Positions 43,491 to 51,221 of a DNA stretch of 55,893 bases are shown here, in pieces. How positions within the stretch are numbered: the first letter of the stretch is position 1; every line of letters begins with the position of its first letter. Source of the DNA: Deltaproteobacteria bacterium (GTDB lineage: Bacteria > Desulfobacterota > Binatia > Bin18); NCBI GenBank assembly GCA_016874775.1, contig VGTJ01000011.1:1-55893 (forward strand), read 5' to 3'. The notes beneath the pieces were generated by a model, which was given only the letters and a program-made list of their open reading frames with translations, searched no databases and was not told the DNA's origin. The position numbers and the translations under genes were made by a program.

Positions 43491-44627
43491 ATGGGGCTGC
43501 AGGATCTCCGTGATCAAATTTGTATTGTCGGTGTTGGTGATACGCAGCAGGGCGCAGTGCCAGACAAGACCGGCGATGAATTAGCCATTGCAGCGGCACG
43601 CGCAGCAATCCAAGATTGTGGACTGAAAAAAGACGACATCGACGGTCTGTTCGTTCAACCGAGCTACGGTCGTCAGGGCGATTATCTCAAAGTCGGGCTG
43701 ATGTTGGGAATGAACCCACGTGTCGGTGGAGCAGTCGAGGCGTCAGGCGCGACTGGCTGTTACATGATCCAACATGCCGCACTGCTCTTACATGCGGGCA
43801 TGGCGCAATACGTGCTCCTCGTCTATGGCACGAATCAGAAAACCAATCGCAATCGCTTCGGTGGAGCGCTGCTCGAAGAACATGCTCCTTACGGGGGATT
43901 TAATCCGTCACTTCCCTTTGCCTTCGCTTTTCGCCGTCACATGCATCTGTATGGGACAACCGAAGAGCAACTTGCAACTATTGCAATAAATCAGCGCCGA
44001 CATGCCGCACTCAATCCCAAAGCCGTCCTGCGTACACCAATTACGCTCGATGAATATATGAGTGCGCGTTACATCGTCGCGCCGCTGCGCCTCTTCGATT
44101 ACTGCCATATCACAGATGGTGGACATGGGTTTGTGTTGACGACGGCAGACCGCGCAAAAGACTTGCGCAAACCGCCGGTGTACATTCGCGGTCTCGGACG
44201 CCAAGAAGCATTTCGTGCCTATGAAACTCCCGATCTGGTAATGCAAAGTTTCCAACAACAACGTGTTGCACGCATGATCTTTCCGATGGCAGACATGACG
44301 CCCAAGGACGTACAGGCGCTGTATGTCCAGGACGCCTATAGCCCGGCCATCATTGCAGCACTGGAAAATTACGGCTTCTGCCCAGTCGGTGAAGCTGGCC
44401 GCTGGATACAAGGTGGTCGCATTGCTGTAGACGGAGAACTACCTGTGAATGTCAACGGCGGGCAATTGTCTGAAACATACATGGTCGGCTGGCAAAACAC
44501 CTGTGATGCCGTTCGTCAGTTACGCGGTGAATGCGGGCCCCGGCAGATCGCCAATGTGGAACGAATCATGTGCACTTATACTGGCGGACTGCGCGAGCAC
44601 GCTGGCGCCTTGATTTTGCGGAGGTAA
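43491..44627 (+). CDS. Thiolase-like protein (Ltp2/DitF type) paired with DUF35
   Basis: 378 residues; GGAGGG lies a few bases before the ATG. Thiolase-fold landmarks are CIVGVGDTQQG, KKDDIDGLFVQPS, EASGATGCYMIQHAALLLHAG, DYCHITDGGHGFVLT and VNVNGGQLSETYMVGWQNT. The fold's nucleophile position here shows a Cys (GATGCYM), unlike the copy at 33179. The Zn-ribbon DUF35 gene begins five bases after it. Thiolase-like/DUF35 pairs such as Ltp2-ChsH2 cleave branched steroid side chains by retro-aldol reaction; others are true thiolases with a DUF35 partner. Which chemistry applies cannot be told. About 190 bases separate it from the aminotransferase. Confidence 0.88.
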   Translation: MGLQDLRDQICIVGVGDTQQGAVPDKTGDELAIAAARAAIQDCGLKKDDIDGLFVQPSYGRQGDYLKVGLMLGMNPRVGGAVEASGATGCYMIQHAALLLHAGMAQYVLLVYGTNQKTNRNRFGGALLEEHAPYGGFNPSLPFAFAFRRHMHLYGTTEEQLATIAINQRRHAALNPKAVLRTPITLDEYMSARYIVAPLRLFDYCHITDGGHGFVLTTADRAKDLRKPPVYIRGLGRQEAFRAYETPDLVMQSFQQQRVARMIFPMADMTPKDVQALYVQDAYSPAIIAALENYGFCPVGEAGRWIQGGRIAVDGELPVNVNGGQLSETYMVGWQNTCDAVRQLRGECGPRQIANVERIMCTYTGGLREHAGALILRR

Positions 44628-44631
44628 CGGT

Positions 44632-45042
44632 ATGGCTGACTATAAGAAACCTCTCCCGGTCATCGAAAAATGGAATGCTCCCTATTGGCACGCGGCAAAA
44701 CAGCACGAGTTCGTCGCCCAACGTTGCCGAGCCTGTGGCTATGTTCACTTACCTCCTGGTCCAGCATGCACCAATTGTTTGTCCGAAGATCAAGAATGGG
44801 TACCACTCAGTGGCAAAGGAACCATCAACTCGTTTGGTGTCTATTATCAGCAATGGCATCCCGGATTTGCCGATGACATCCCGTACAATGTTGCGTTGAT
44901 TGAACTCGCCGAAGGTCCGCAGGTTATTAGCCAGGTGGTGGGATGCAAAAACGACGATCTCGCTTGCGGGTTGGCAGTGGAAGTCACGTTCGAGGATGTC
45001 ACACCAGAGATTACACTGCCGAAGTTTCGCTTGGTACACTAG
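44632..45042 (+). CDS. DUF35 OB-fold protein with rubredoxin-like zinc ribbon
   Basis: 136 residues. An N-terminal rubredoxin-like zinc ribbon with CRACGYVHLPPGPACTNC (four Cys near residues 26-43) is followed by the OB-fold: GKGTINSFGVYYQQWHPGF, DIPYNVALIELAEGPQVIS, LACGLAVEVTFEDV. This architecture (DUF35) binds acyl-CoA or supports a thiolase partner. It starts five bases after the thiolase-like gene, so the pair is an operon and likely a complex. Its stop codon TAG abuts a REP-like repeat. Confidence 0.92.
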   Translation: MADYKKPLPVIEKWNAPYWHAAKQHEFVAQRCRACGYVHLPPGPACTNCLSEDQEWVPLSGKGTINSFGVYYQQWHPGFADDIPYNVALIELAEGPQVISQVVGCKNDDLACGLAVEVTFEDVTPEITLPKFRLVH

Positions 45043-45112
45043 CGGGCATCCAGGGGAATTCAGCAGTGGCCTGTAGTTAAGCCTCCTGGATTCCCGCATT
45101 CGCGGGAATGAC
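45042..45112. repeat. REP-like palindromic pair, locus B
   Basis: A half unit (GCGGGCATCCAGG, 45042-45054) directly at the DUF35 stop codon faces a complete unit CCTGGATTCCCGC...GCGGGAATGAC (45085-45112). Same family as 30166, 48243 and 50866. Confidence 0.75.
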
Positions 45113-45169
45113 GTCCCTTGAGTTAGCCATCAAAACTTTCTGGACTATCTACTAGTGGATCTTCAGAGG

Positions 45170-45250
45170 TAGCGTGCGCTGTGCCACGCTGCGTTCGCCT
45201 GCTCTGATTCCCGTGCGCATGGCGTCCGCTACGGTCCCTCTGGTGAAAAC
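45170..45250. repeat. Dispersed palindromic repeat, copy 2
   Basis: In reverse orientation this block repeats the core at 11786-11900: CGCCATGCGCACGGGAATC with TCACC(A/G)GAG before it. With locus B it fills the 265-base gap after the DUF35 gene; no gene is seen there. Confidence 0.6.
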
Positions 45251-45307
45251 CTCAATTGTACTCATACCGCAGCTTCCCTGAAGGGACGATTCCTTTCTGT
45301 CCTTCAT

Positions 45308-45613
45308 CTACACCGACAATGGTGCCGCCTTTGTCACCTCATACTTCTTTGCGCTTACTGCTCCTGCCAGGATCTTTGGCGCGAGTTGTATGAACTCCTT
45401 CATGTGCTCAGTCTGAAAGTGTTTCGCCAAGGCTTCGTCCGACTCCCATTCCTCAAAAATAAAGAACGTCGAAGGTTTGGTGCGGTCAACGTGGAAGGTG
45501 TACATCAAGCATCCAGGCTCCTTGCGTGTCGCCTCTTCGAGCCGTGCAGCAAGCTTCTTGGCTTCTTCCCACGCTTCAGGTTTGATCGGAATCGTTCCAG
45601 CAATAACAATCAT
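45308..45613 (-). CDS. Antibiotic biosynthesis monooxygenase (ABM)-domain protein
   Basis: 101 residues, a single ferredoxin-like ABM domain: MIVIAGTIPIKPEAWEEAKKL, EEATRKEPGCLMYTFHVDR, FFIFEEWESDEALAKHFQTEH, MKEF. These dimeric proteins include quinol monooxygenases and small enzymes handling reactive compounds; the WES and HF/H motifs are conserved. AAGGAGGAT precedes the ATG. The OsmC gene lies 18 bases upstream on the same strand, so the two form an operon, perhaps for oxidative or electrophile stress. Confidence 0.9.
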   Translation of the reverse strand: MIVIAGTIPIKPEAWEEAKKLAARLEEATRKEPGCLMYTFHVDRTKPSTFFIFEEWESDEALAKHFQTEHMKEFIQLAPKILAGAVSAKKYEVTKAAPLSV

Positions 45614-45631
45614 AAAAAGATCCTCCTTGTA

Positions 45632-46054
45632 TCATTCTTGCGCCGGCAGAATGATGAGATTGAGCCGATACTCGATACTCTCTTTCAACAGCCCTTTGAT
45701 GTAGCAACCTTTTTCTGCTCGCTCGACGATCGTGCGGATTTTCTCCTCCTGCGCGTCACTTCGCACGGTCAGCTCCACATCGAGAGTTTTCACGAACCCC
45801 TTTTCATTCGCTTTCGCTGACATCGTCGCTCCCGCTAGTGGCACTTGGCGCGCACGGGCAGTGATTTGCAGAGAAATCAGTAGGCAGCCACACAAAGCAC
45901 CGAGAAACGAGGTCACGGGATCAGGAACCACACCGTTACCACCCATTGTGACCGGTTCGTCAAGTTTCCAGTGTAAATCTCCGGCATGAAGCTCAATGGC
46001 GAAGCTGTCACTCGTGGTGTTAGCGACGGTGTGACGAAAACCGCCTAAATCCAT
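45632..46054 (-). CDS. OsmC-family peroxide-reducing protein
   Basis: 140 residues. The OsmC/Ohr fold has two catalytic Cys: here LGALCGCLLISLQ near residue 55 and EKGCYIKGLLKES near 120, in the positions used to reduce organic hydroperoxides. MGGNGVVPDPVTSFLGAL matches the OsmC family lead-in. The first Cys pair (CGC) is unusual in having two Cys. It heads a two-gene minus-strand operon with the ABM protein. Confidence 0.9.
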   Translation of the reverse strand: MDLGGFRHTVANTTSDSFAIELHAGDLHWKLDEPVTMGGNGVVPDPVTSFLGALCGCLLISLQITARARQVPLAGATMSAKANEKGFVKTLDVELTVRSDAQEEKIRTIVERAEKGCYIKGLLKESIEYRLNLIILPAQE

Positions 46055-46090
46055 ACCTTTCCCTCTCTTGCTTCTCCTTCTTTCAAACGC

Positions 46091-46118
46091 GTAGGGGCAC
46101 GGCGTGCCATGCCCCTAC
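46091..46118. terminator. Hairpin after the CcdA-TlpA gene
   Basis: GTAGGGGCAC...GTGCCATGCCCCTAC forms a stem of about 10 bp between the end of the minus-strand CcdA-TlpA gene (46148) and the OsmC gene's upstream region. Similar AGGGGCACGG palindromes recur at 4544. Terminator role plausible. Confidence 0.45.
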
Positions 46119-46147
46119 CTGCACTCGTCGATGCAAAACGAGAGTTC

Positions 46148-47413
46148 CTATCGTGCGTCTCGGAACGACACCCCTTCAGCCTGCGGTTGTTGGAGAGGCT
46201 GAGGCGCTGGGCTTGCCGTAAACACCGCTTCTAATTCCTTCTCTAACTGCGACTCTTCAACAAAGCCCATAAAGGCTTTCTTGACCTTTCCATCACCAGT
46301 AAAGAGAAAGCTACTAGGCAAGGCAAACACTTGGTATCGCAATCCCACCTCACTGGTGGTATCACGTGCAATCGCATAGGGGACCCGGTATTTGTCAACA
46401 AAATGCTTGACGTTATCTTCTTCACTCTGCATTGCGACACCGATGACCTGAAACCCACGGTCTCGATACTTGTGATACATCCGTACCAGAGCTGGCGTCT
46501 CGACCACACACGGACCGCACCACGTGGCCCAGAAATTCACTAACACCACTTTGCCTTGGTAGTCAGACAATTTGACCGCCTCACCATCAATTGAGGTGAG
46601 CGCAAAATCATATGGGCCATACGCCGTCTTGGGCGGCGCCGCTGCCACTGCTTCTTTTGGCTCTACGGTCGATGAGGAATTCTCCAACGTCAATAATTCT
46701 TCAGCATTGAGGAAAGTAAATTTCGAAGCTATCCACCCCATCTTATCGGTGAAGATCAAGCCGCCAACAAGAATAAGGAGCACCCCACTCGCGACCTCAA
46801 GCTGTCGCAAATAGCCTTTCATGCCCTTAAAGAACGACAAGAACCCATTTAAGAATGCAGCGGAAAGGATAAAAGGAATGCCTAACCCGAGCGAGTACGC
46901 GGCAAGCAAAAACACCCCACGCGTGAGAGTCTCGGCAGTCGCTGCCATTGTGAGAATGGCGGCCAGAATCGGTCCGACACACGGCGTCCAGCCGAAGGCA
47001 AAGAAGATGCCTGCTACAAAAGCTCGCCCCATGCCCGGACTGGTCGGTTCACCAGATAAACGGCGGTCTCTGAGCAATGCTGGGATCGGCAACAACCCAG
47101 CAAGATGTAAACCAAGAATGACGATACCGACACCAGCAATTTGTTTCATTAACCCGAGATTCTCGCGTAACACTCCGCCAATAGCAGAGGCAGAAGCGCC
47201 AAGAGAAATAAACACGAGTGAGAATCCGAGAACGAATGGCAGGCTTTTGGTAATCGCACTGAGAACCAGTTGCGAACGATTTTGTTGGCTGGTTAATTCA
47301 TCAAAGCTCATTCCCGTAATGAACGTCAGATACCCAGGTACAATAGGAAGTACACACGGCGAGACAAACGACAGAAAACCTGCAAGTACTGCGATGCCAA
47401 GTCCAATATCCAT
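46148..47413 (-). CDS. CcdA-TlpA fusion: thiol transport membrane protein with C-terminal thioredoxin
   Basis: 421 residues. The first 230 residues are the CcdA/DsbD-beta membrane domain with six helices and the paired Cys in SFVSPCVLPIVPGYLTF and FGWTPCVGPILAAILTM. After a linker, the last 150 residues form a TlpA/ResA thioredoxin: YDFALTSIDGEAVKLSDYQGK, VLVNFWATWCGPCVVETPAL with the WCGPC centre, and FALPSSFLF (cis-Pro). The membrane part passes electrons from cytosolic thioredoxin, and the fused domain reduces periplasmic proteins such as apocytochrome c or peroxidases. The fusion makes one protein of what are often two. No ribosome site is obvious. Confidence 0.92.
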   Translation of the reverse strand: MDIGLGIAVLAGFLSFVSPCVLPIVPGYLTFITGMSFDELTSQQNRSQLVLSAITKSLPFVLGFSLVFISLGASASAIGGVLRENLGLMKQIAGVGIVILGLHLAGLLPIPALLRDRRLSGEPTSPGMGRAFVAGIFFAFGWTPCVGPILAAILTMAATAETLTRGVFLLAAYSLGLGIPFILSAAFLNGFLSFFKGMKGYLRQLEVASGVLLILVGGLIFTDKMGWIASKFTFLNAEELLTLENSSSTVEPKEAVAAAPPKTAYGPYDFALTSIDGEAVKLSDYQGKVVLVNFWATWCGPCVVETPALVRMYHKYRDRGFQVIGVAMQSEEDNVKHFVDKYRVPYAIARDTTSEVGLRYQVFALPSSFLFTGDGKVKKAFMGFVEESQLEKELEAVFTASPAPQPLQQPQAEGVSFRDAR

Positions 47414-47514
47414 ACAATCGGTGGGCCTCTCGTTGGTAGGTTAAGTTACACGATTTCTCTGTTAACTCACGGTAATGCCGGAAAGTTCCCAAAGACTCAG
47501 AGGCAGAATTCCAG

Positions 47515-47601
47515 CGGAGAGAGGGGGATTTGAACCCCCGATGCCTTACGGCATACACGATTTCGAGTCGTGCGCGATCAACCGGGCTCTGCCATCTCTC
47601 C
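47515..47601 (-). tRNA. tRNA-Ser (anticodon CGA)
   Basis: Reading the minus strand: acceptor GGAGAGA pairs with TCTCTCC; the anticodon arm has a CGACT-CGAAA-like loop (stem CACGA / TCGTG) giving anticodon CGA; a long variable arm (ATGCCTTACGGCAT on the plus strand) is typical of serine; the T arm is GGGGGTTCAAATCCCCC. Discriminator base G fits Ser. CCA is not encoded. Length 87 nt. Confidence 0.95.
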
Positions 47602-47716
47602 GTACTTTTTGTACTATAAGTGATTTCTACTACGGACGAAAGGCCGGATTGTCCCACAACAAGAACGAGATTAGCATAGGGAAGTTATCACTACCGTCCA
47701 CGATGGAGGGGAATGT

Positions 47717-48172
47717 ATGTCTCTATCCAAGGCTGGGCTCCTTTGCATAGTTGCTGTGGCCTTCTTATCCCTCTCGTTACCCGTCGCCTACGGCCAACAT
47801 CAGCATCCTTCTCTCGCACCGCCACTGAGGCCATTGGTCAAGTTGGTCGGCTTCCTCAACCCCACGCTGTCTCCCAACAACCTGCTACCGGTCGTCACCT
47901 TAAAACTCCCAGGAGATCAGAAGCGGTATACATTCCTGGTCACAGAAATCAAAGTCATGGCTGGCCCATTACGAACGGCTGAAAGCATTCTGGCGGAGGT
48001 CAAACCGTACAGAACAAGTTTTCATATACGCACCTCCCGAGACATCGCAGCACAGATTGCAGCAGCAACTCCAAGCGAGCAATTAACAATTCTTGCGCAA
48101 TACTCCCAGGCAGATCGTGCATTGCTCATACAAGGGTTCGAAAAAGGTAGTGCCGACGGCAGCAGTCAGTAA
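47717..48172 (+). CDS. Secreted protein of unknown function
   Basis: 151 residues. GGAGGGGA sits five bases before the ATG at 47717; an ATG four bases earlier is in another frame and is not used. A signal peptide (AGLLCIVAVAFLSLSLPVAYG) is followed by a Pro/Leu-rich segment, then TFLVTEIKVMAGPLRTAESI, SFHIRTSRDIAAQIAA and EQLTILAQYSQADRALLI. No known domain is recognised. Its 3' end runs into AGTCAGTAATCAG repeat, which also encodes the last residues, so the C-terminal SADGSSQ may be repeat-derived. It diverges from the tRNA gene. Confidence 0.72.
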   Translation: MSLSKAGLLCIVAVAFLSLSLPVAYGQHQHPSLAPPLRPLVKLVGFLNPTLSPNNLLPVVTLKLPGDQKRYTFLVTEIKVMAGPLRTAESILAEVKPYRTSFHIRTSRDIAAQIAAATPSEQLTILAQYSQADRALLIQGFEKGSADGSSQ

Positions 48173-48242
48173 TCAGTTGTCAGTAAGACCGAGCAACGAG
48201 CTAGTAGTCAGTTCAGAAAGTTCTGATGGATAACCGAGACAC

Positions 48243-48328
48243 GTCATTCCCGCGAATGCGGGAATCCAGGGGGCATAAGCGGAGACACCTGCTGGAAGAT
48301 CCTGGATGCCCGCCTGCGCGGGCATGAC
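48243..48328. repeat. REP-like palindromic pair, locus C
   Basis: Two full units face each other: GTCATTCCCGCGAATGCGGG...ATCCAGG (48243-48270) and CCTGGATGCCCGCCTGCGCG...CATGAC (48301-48328), 30 bases apart. Together they could fold into one large hairpin between the secreted-protein and tadA genes. Confidence 0.85.
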
Positions 48329-48363
48329 GAACTTGAACTCCTCAAAATTAAATTGTCTGACTA

Positions 48364-48840
48364 CTAGCCTTTCCCCCTTCGATTGCGAAAGAACGTTTGC
48401 AAGAGCGCTCGACACTCCGCTTCTCGCACTCCCGCCGTCACTTCCAATCGATGATTTAGGCGAGGATCATTTGAGACGTCGTACAGCGAACCAGCAGCAC
48501 CGGCTTTGGGGTCATAGCAGCCGAAGACAAGCCGTTGCACTCGGGCGTGCAACAACGCTCCCATACACATGAGGCACGGTTCAACTGTCACATAGAGTGT
48601 GGTTCCAGGAAGACGATAGTTTTTCAATGCCGCGGCGGCATCTCGAAGCGCAAGAATTTCTGCATGCCCAGTTGGGTCATGTCGTTGGATGGGTTGATTG
48701 TGCCCACGACCGATAATCTCATCGTTCGCAACGAGCACCGCGCCAACCGGGACCTCTCCTTCTGCTTCCGCTAAAGCAGATTCAGCGAGGGCTGCGGCCA
48801 TCCAGAATGTGTCGTCACACGGTGATCGATAGTCTATCAT
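48364..48840 (-). CDS. tadA: tRNA-specific adenosine deaminase TadA
   Basis: 158 residues. Zinc and catalytic motifs: HAEILALRDA (His, catalytic Glu) near residue 60 and EPCLMCMGALLHARV near 92 (PCxxC), with the TadA hallmark PVGAVLV and FGCYDPKAGAAGSL. It converts A34 to inosine in tRNA-Arg(ACG), and in some organisms other tRNAs, letting one tRNA read several codons. The start MIDYRSPCDDTFW is the usual lead. Length is normal. A tRNA-Ser gene lies about 760 bases away, but it is not a TadA substrate (anticodon CGA). Confidence 0.95.
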   Translation of the reverse strand: MIDYRSPCDDTFWMAAALAESALAEAEGEVPVGAVLVANDEIIGRGHNQPIQRHDPTGHAEILALRDAAAALKNYRLPGTTLYVTVEPCLMCMGALLHARVQRLVFGCYDPKAGAAGSLYDVSNDPRLNHRLEVTAGVREAECRALLQTFFRNRRGKG

Positions 48841-48949
48841 TGCTAGACGTATGGACTACGTAACATGTCATGGGTACCGCAAGCATAAAACGTAATACGT
48901 TCCCCGCTCCTCCTCACTTACGTTTTACGGATTAGCCATTGTGTTTTTC

Positions 48950-50503
48950 TTACTGTGCCGCAGCCTGTCGCAACTCCGCAATCGTTGCCACCTTATTCCC
49001 GTGTCCACCGGCAATCCGCTCAACTGCGATCCCAGCAGCAGTAATACTGTCAAGCAACTCCTTAGGCCATTCTGGCGGTTGTCGTGGTGCACCCGGTGAA
49101 AACAGATCTGAGACAAAAAGCAGTTTCGCATGCGGAACATAGGCAGCGAGCATACCTTCAGCATGGGCATTGGGGATCGGATAGACTTCTACAGCTTGCT
49201 CCCCGTCAGTAAGCACCTTCTTGTCACTCTCCACAGTTTCTATTGGCCCAGGCTTTTGCGTTTTCTGTAGACTATCCGGAACGTAGGTGTGCTGAGCCTG
49301 CAACATTTTCTGCACGAATGCTTCGCTCGCCTTCCCTGTGACAATCGTTGCACCGACGGCTGCATAGGCTCTCAGTCCACCCGAGTGATCATTATGGAAA
49401 TGGGTACTCACAACGCTGCGCACCGCTTTCCCGGGAAATCGGCTCTCGAGTGCGGTAAGCACCGCTAGCGAACGCTCTTCATAGAGCGGGGCATCAACAA
49501 CAATCAAGTGATCTTTCATTTCAACCACTAAGCTATGGTGCGTTCCACCGGTCACGTGAAACACACCCTTCCCTACTTCGCTGAGTTGGACCTGGGTTTG
49601 GAGATCATCAAGGGGGCTCGCTAAGGCAATGCGACGCAACAACCAGAGAGAACGCCGCTCCCCCCAACTGCCATCAGCTGGGTCAATCTGCTTGAGGTCC
49701 TCGGGAATCGTGAAATCAGATTCTGTTACCTCCACGTCATGCTCTAGCGAATCGATGATCTCTGTTGCGACATCCAACCCGTTGATCCGGTACTGTAAGC
49801 TAAACGGCATTTTGACTGTACCCACTTGCCGCCAATCATCAAAGAACAGTTCGTTTTGCGTATCTCCAGCCACTGGGTCGTCTTCAAGAAAGGTCACTTT
49901 CCGCAAGAGGCGCGTTTCCGCATCAAGAGCTAGCAACACTTGCTGTCCGCGATCTGTGTAAGCAACGATGTAATGCAAACGGCCTTTGATCAATTGATCA
50001 CCCAAACGCAAGAACGAACTTGAGCGCGTCAGTGCGTTGATAAGAATCGAGACCGGCGCTCGGCTCAGTTCTTTTCTCCGCGCCGCCATGCGCGCAGCCG
50101 AGGCTGGTCGCTTATCCGGGCTTCGTGCGCCATCTTTCCCGATGATGGCACCTTCGTCGCCGTTGATAATTTCTGTGTATTTCCAGGGCAGCGCAAACGG
50201 ATAAATCGTCTCACGCTGCCAGTCATAGCGGATTCTTCCGGTGTTAAGGTCACGCAACAGGGTACAGGTAAAATTCGCCACTTTCCGTGGGACCTCAGCT
50301 CCAGGCTGCACAGTTTGTTCAGGTTCGAAACTCTCACCGTGACTGACGACCCGTTGGCTCTTAATGGCGAGGAGAGCCTCGCGTCCGCCGATCGCAAGCA
50401 GCGCAGAATCAATGTAGACCTGGGCAGGTTGCGCCCTGCCTTGCTCAGGTAAGCCACAACTCAACACAAGACCGATCACGACTGCCCCAAAGTGTTTGAA
50501 CAT
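48950..50503 (-). CDS. Secreted metallo-beta-lactamase-fold hydrolase
   Basis: About 517 residues from the ATG at 50503, which opens a signal peptide (MFKHFGAVVIGLVLSCG, cleavage near GRAQP); an upstream start at 50560 adds 19 residues without a clear ribosome site. Residues 20-250 form a leading domain of unknown type. The MBL domain follows: THFHNDHSGGLRAYAAVG (HxHxDH), NAHAEGML and GGHGNKVA near the end for the second and third metal sites. Relatives include secreted MBL hydrolases of the SoxH/quinoprotein relay type. The substrate is unknown. The C-terminus IAELRQAAAQ is usual for the family. Confidence 0.87.
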   Translation of the reverse strand: MFKHFGAVVIGLVLSCGLPEQGRAQPAQVYIDSALLAIGGREALLAIKSQRVVSHGESFEPEQTVQPGAEVPRKVANFTCTLLRDLNTGRIRYDWQRETIYPFALPWKYTEIINGDEGAIIGKDGARSPDKRPASAARMAARRKELSRAPVSILINALTRSSSFLRLGDQLIKGRLHYIVAYTDRGQQVLLALDAETRLLRKVTFLEDDPVAGDTQNELFFDDWRQVGTVKMPFSLQYRINGLDVATEIIDSLEHDVEVTESDFTIPEDLKQIDPADGSWGERRSLWLLRRIALASPLDDLQTQVQLSEVGKGVFHVTGGTHHSLVVEMKDHLIVVDAPLYEERSLAVLTALESRFPGKAVRSVVSTHFHNDHSGGLRAYAAVGATIVTGKASEAFVQKMLQAQHTYVPDSLQKTQKPGPIETVESDKKVLTDGEQAVEVYPIPNAHAEGMLAAYVPHAKLLFVSDLFSPGAPRQPPEWPKELLDSITAAGIAVERIAGGHGNKVATIAELRQAAAQ

Positions 50504-51221
50504 GCTTGTACTCACAAACCGCGAGCGCGGGCTTATCTCCTCTAAAGTTGCGGGCAACATTAGGAAAGCTAGGAAAGAGAGTCAAGCCGTAGGGAGATGG
50601 CGTGTCGCTTCAGGTTGGTTTTGTCTTGTAGGGGCACCCGAATGTGGGTGCGGTGTTCCTGGGCGGCCATCTCGCGCCACCTCTACAAAGACGCATCCAC
50701 GCCTTAGCCTGAACCCAGTACCGTTCGGCACAAAACTTGACCACCGACAGGCGGCGGCTGCCACTTCCCTCTCCCTGCCAGGGAGAGGGCTAGGGCTCAT
50801 AAGGGTAGGTTTTTTATCCAAGCCTCAATTGGCGCGGATTTCCCGTCGTTAGGAGCCGCCTGTTCGTCATGCCCGCGCAGGCGGGCATCCAGGAGCTTCA
50901 CCCCTGAACGATTGCGTATTTCCCCTGGATTCCCACATTCGCGGGAATGACGTCTCGTCTTTTCTCAGCGTAGAAGCCGACCCGTAATAGAGGGCTGGGG
51001 TGAGGGTAACGCGCTAGGCAAGTCAGTCACACCCACGCTTTCTCCCCTCATCCTGTCCTTCTCCCCGCAGGGGAGAAGGGACCCCTCTGCATACGTACAT
51101 AGCGAGTGCCGAACACTATTGCCCTGAACCACTACCAGAAATGGCAAGACCTCATCCGCATGAGGGCACAGAGACTAACAGCCTCACGAAAACCAACACA
51201 TCAACCGAGCACGTCACTCTA
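50504..51221. other. Repeat-filled intergenic region
   Basis: About 700 bases between the MBL and haloperoxidase genes with no gene I can support. It contains palindromes of at least two families: CTCTCCCTGCCAGGGAGAG (50768-50786) with its companion CTTCTCCCCGCAGGGGAGAAG (51059-51079) and GGGTGAGG between them; a REP-like pair at 50866-50951; and GTAGGGGCACCCG (50629). Open frames here lie on repeats and look like artefacts. Confidence 0.7.
50866..50951. repeat. REP-like palindromic pair, locus D
   Basis: GTCATGCCCGCGCAGGCGGG...ATCCAGG (50866-50893) faces CCTGGATTCCCACATTCGCGGG...ATGAC in part (50924-50951), 30 bases apart, the same layout and spacing as locus C. Confidence 0.82.

Noticed and set aside
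47515-48840. tRNA-Ser as a substrate of the nearby tadA product
   Set aside because: TadA needs A34; this tRNA has C34, so the proximity is probably chance.
30166-50951. CRISPR array made of REP-like units
   Set aside because: The units are palindromic pairs spread over 20 kb, not regularly spaced repeats with unique spacers, and no cas genes are present.
50561-51221. Frames of about 80-118 codons in the 50.5-51.2 kb gap
   Set aside because: They sit on palindromic repeats and have no ribosome sites or family-like sequence.
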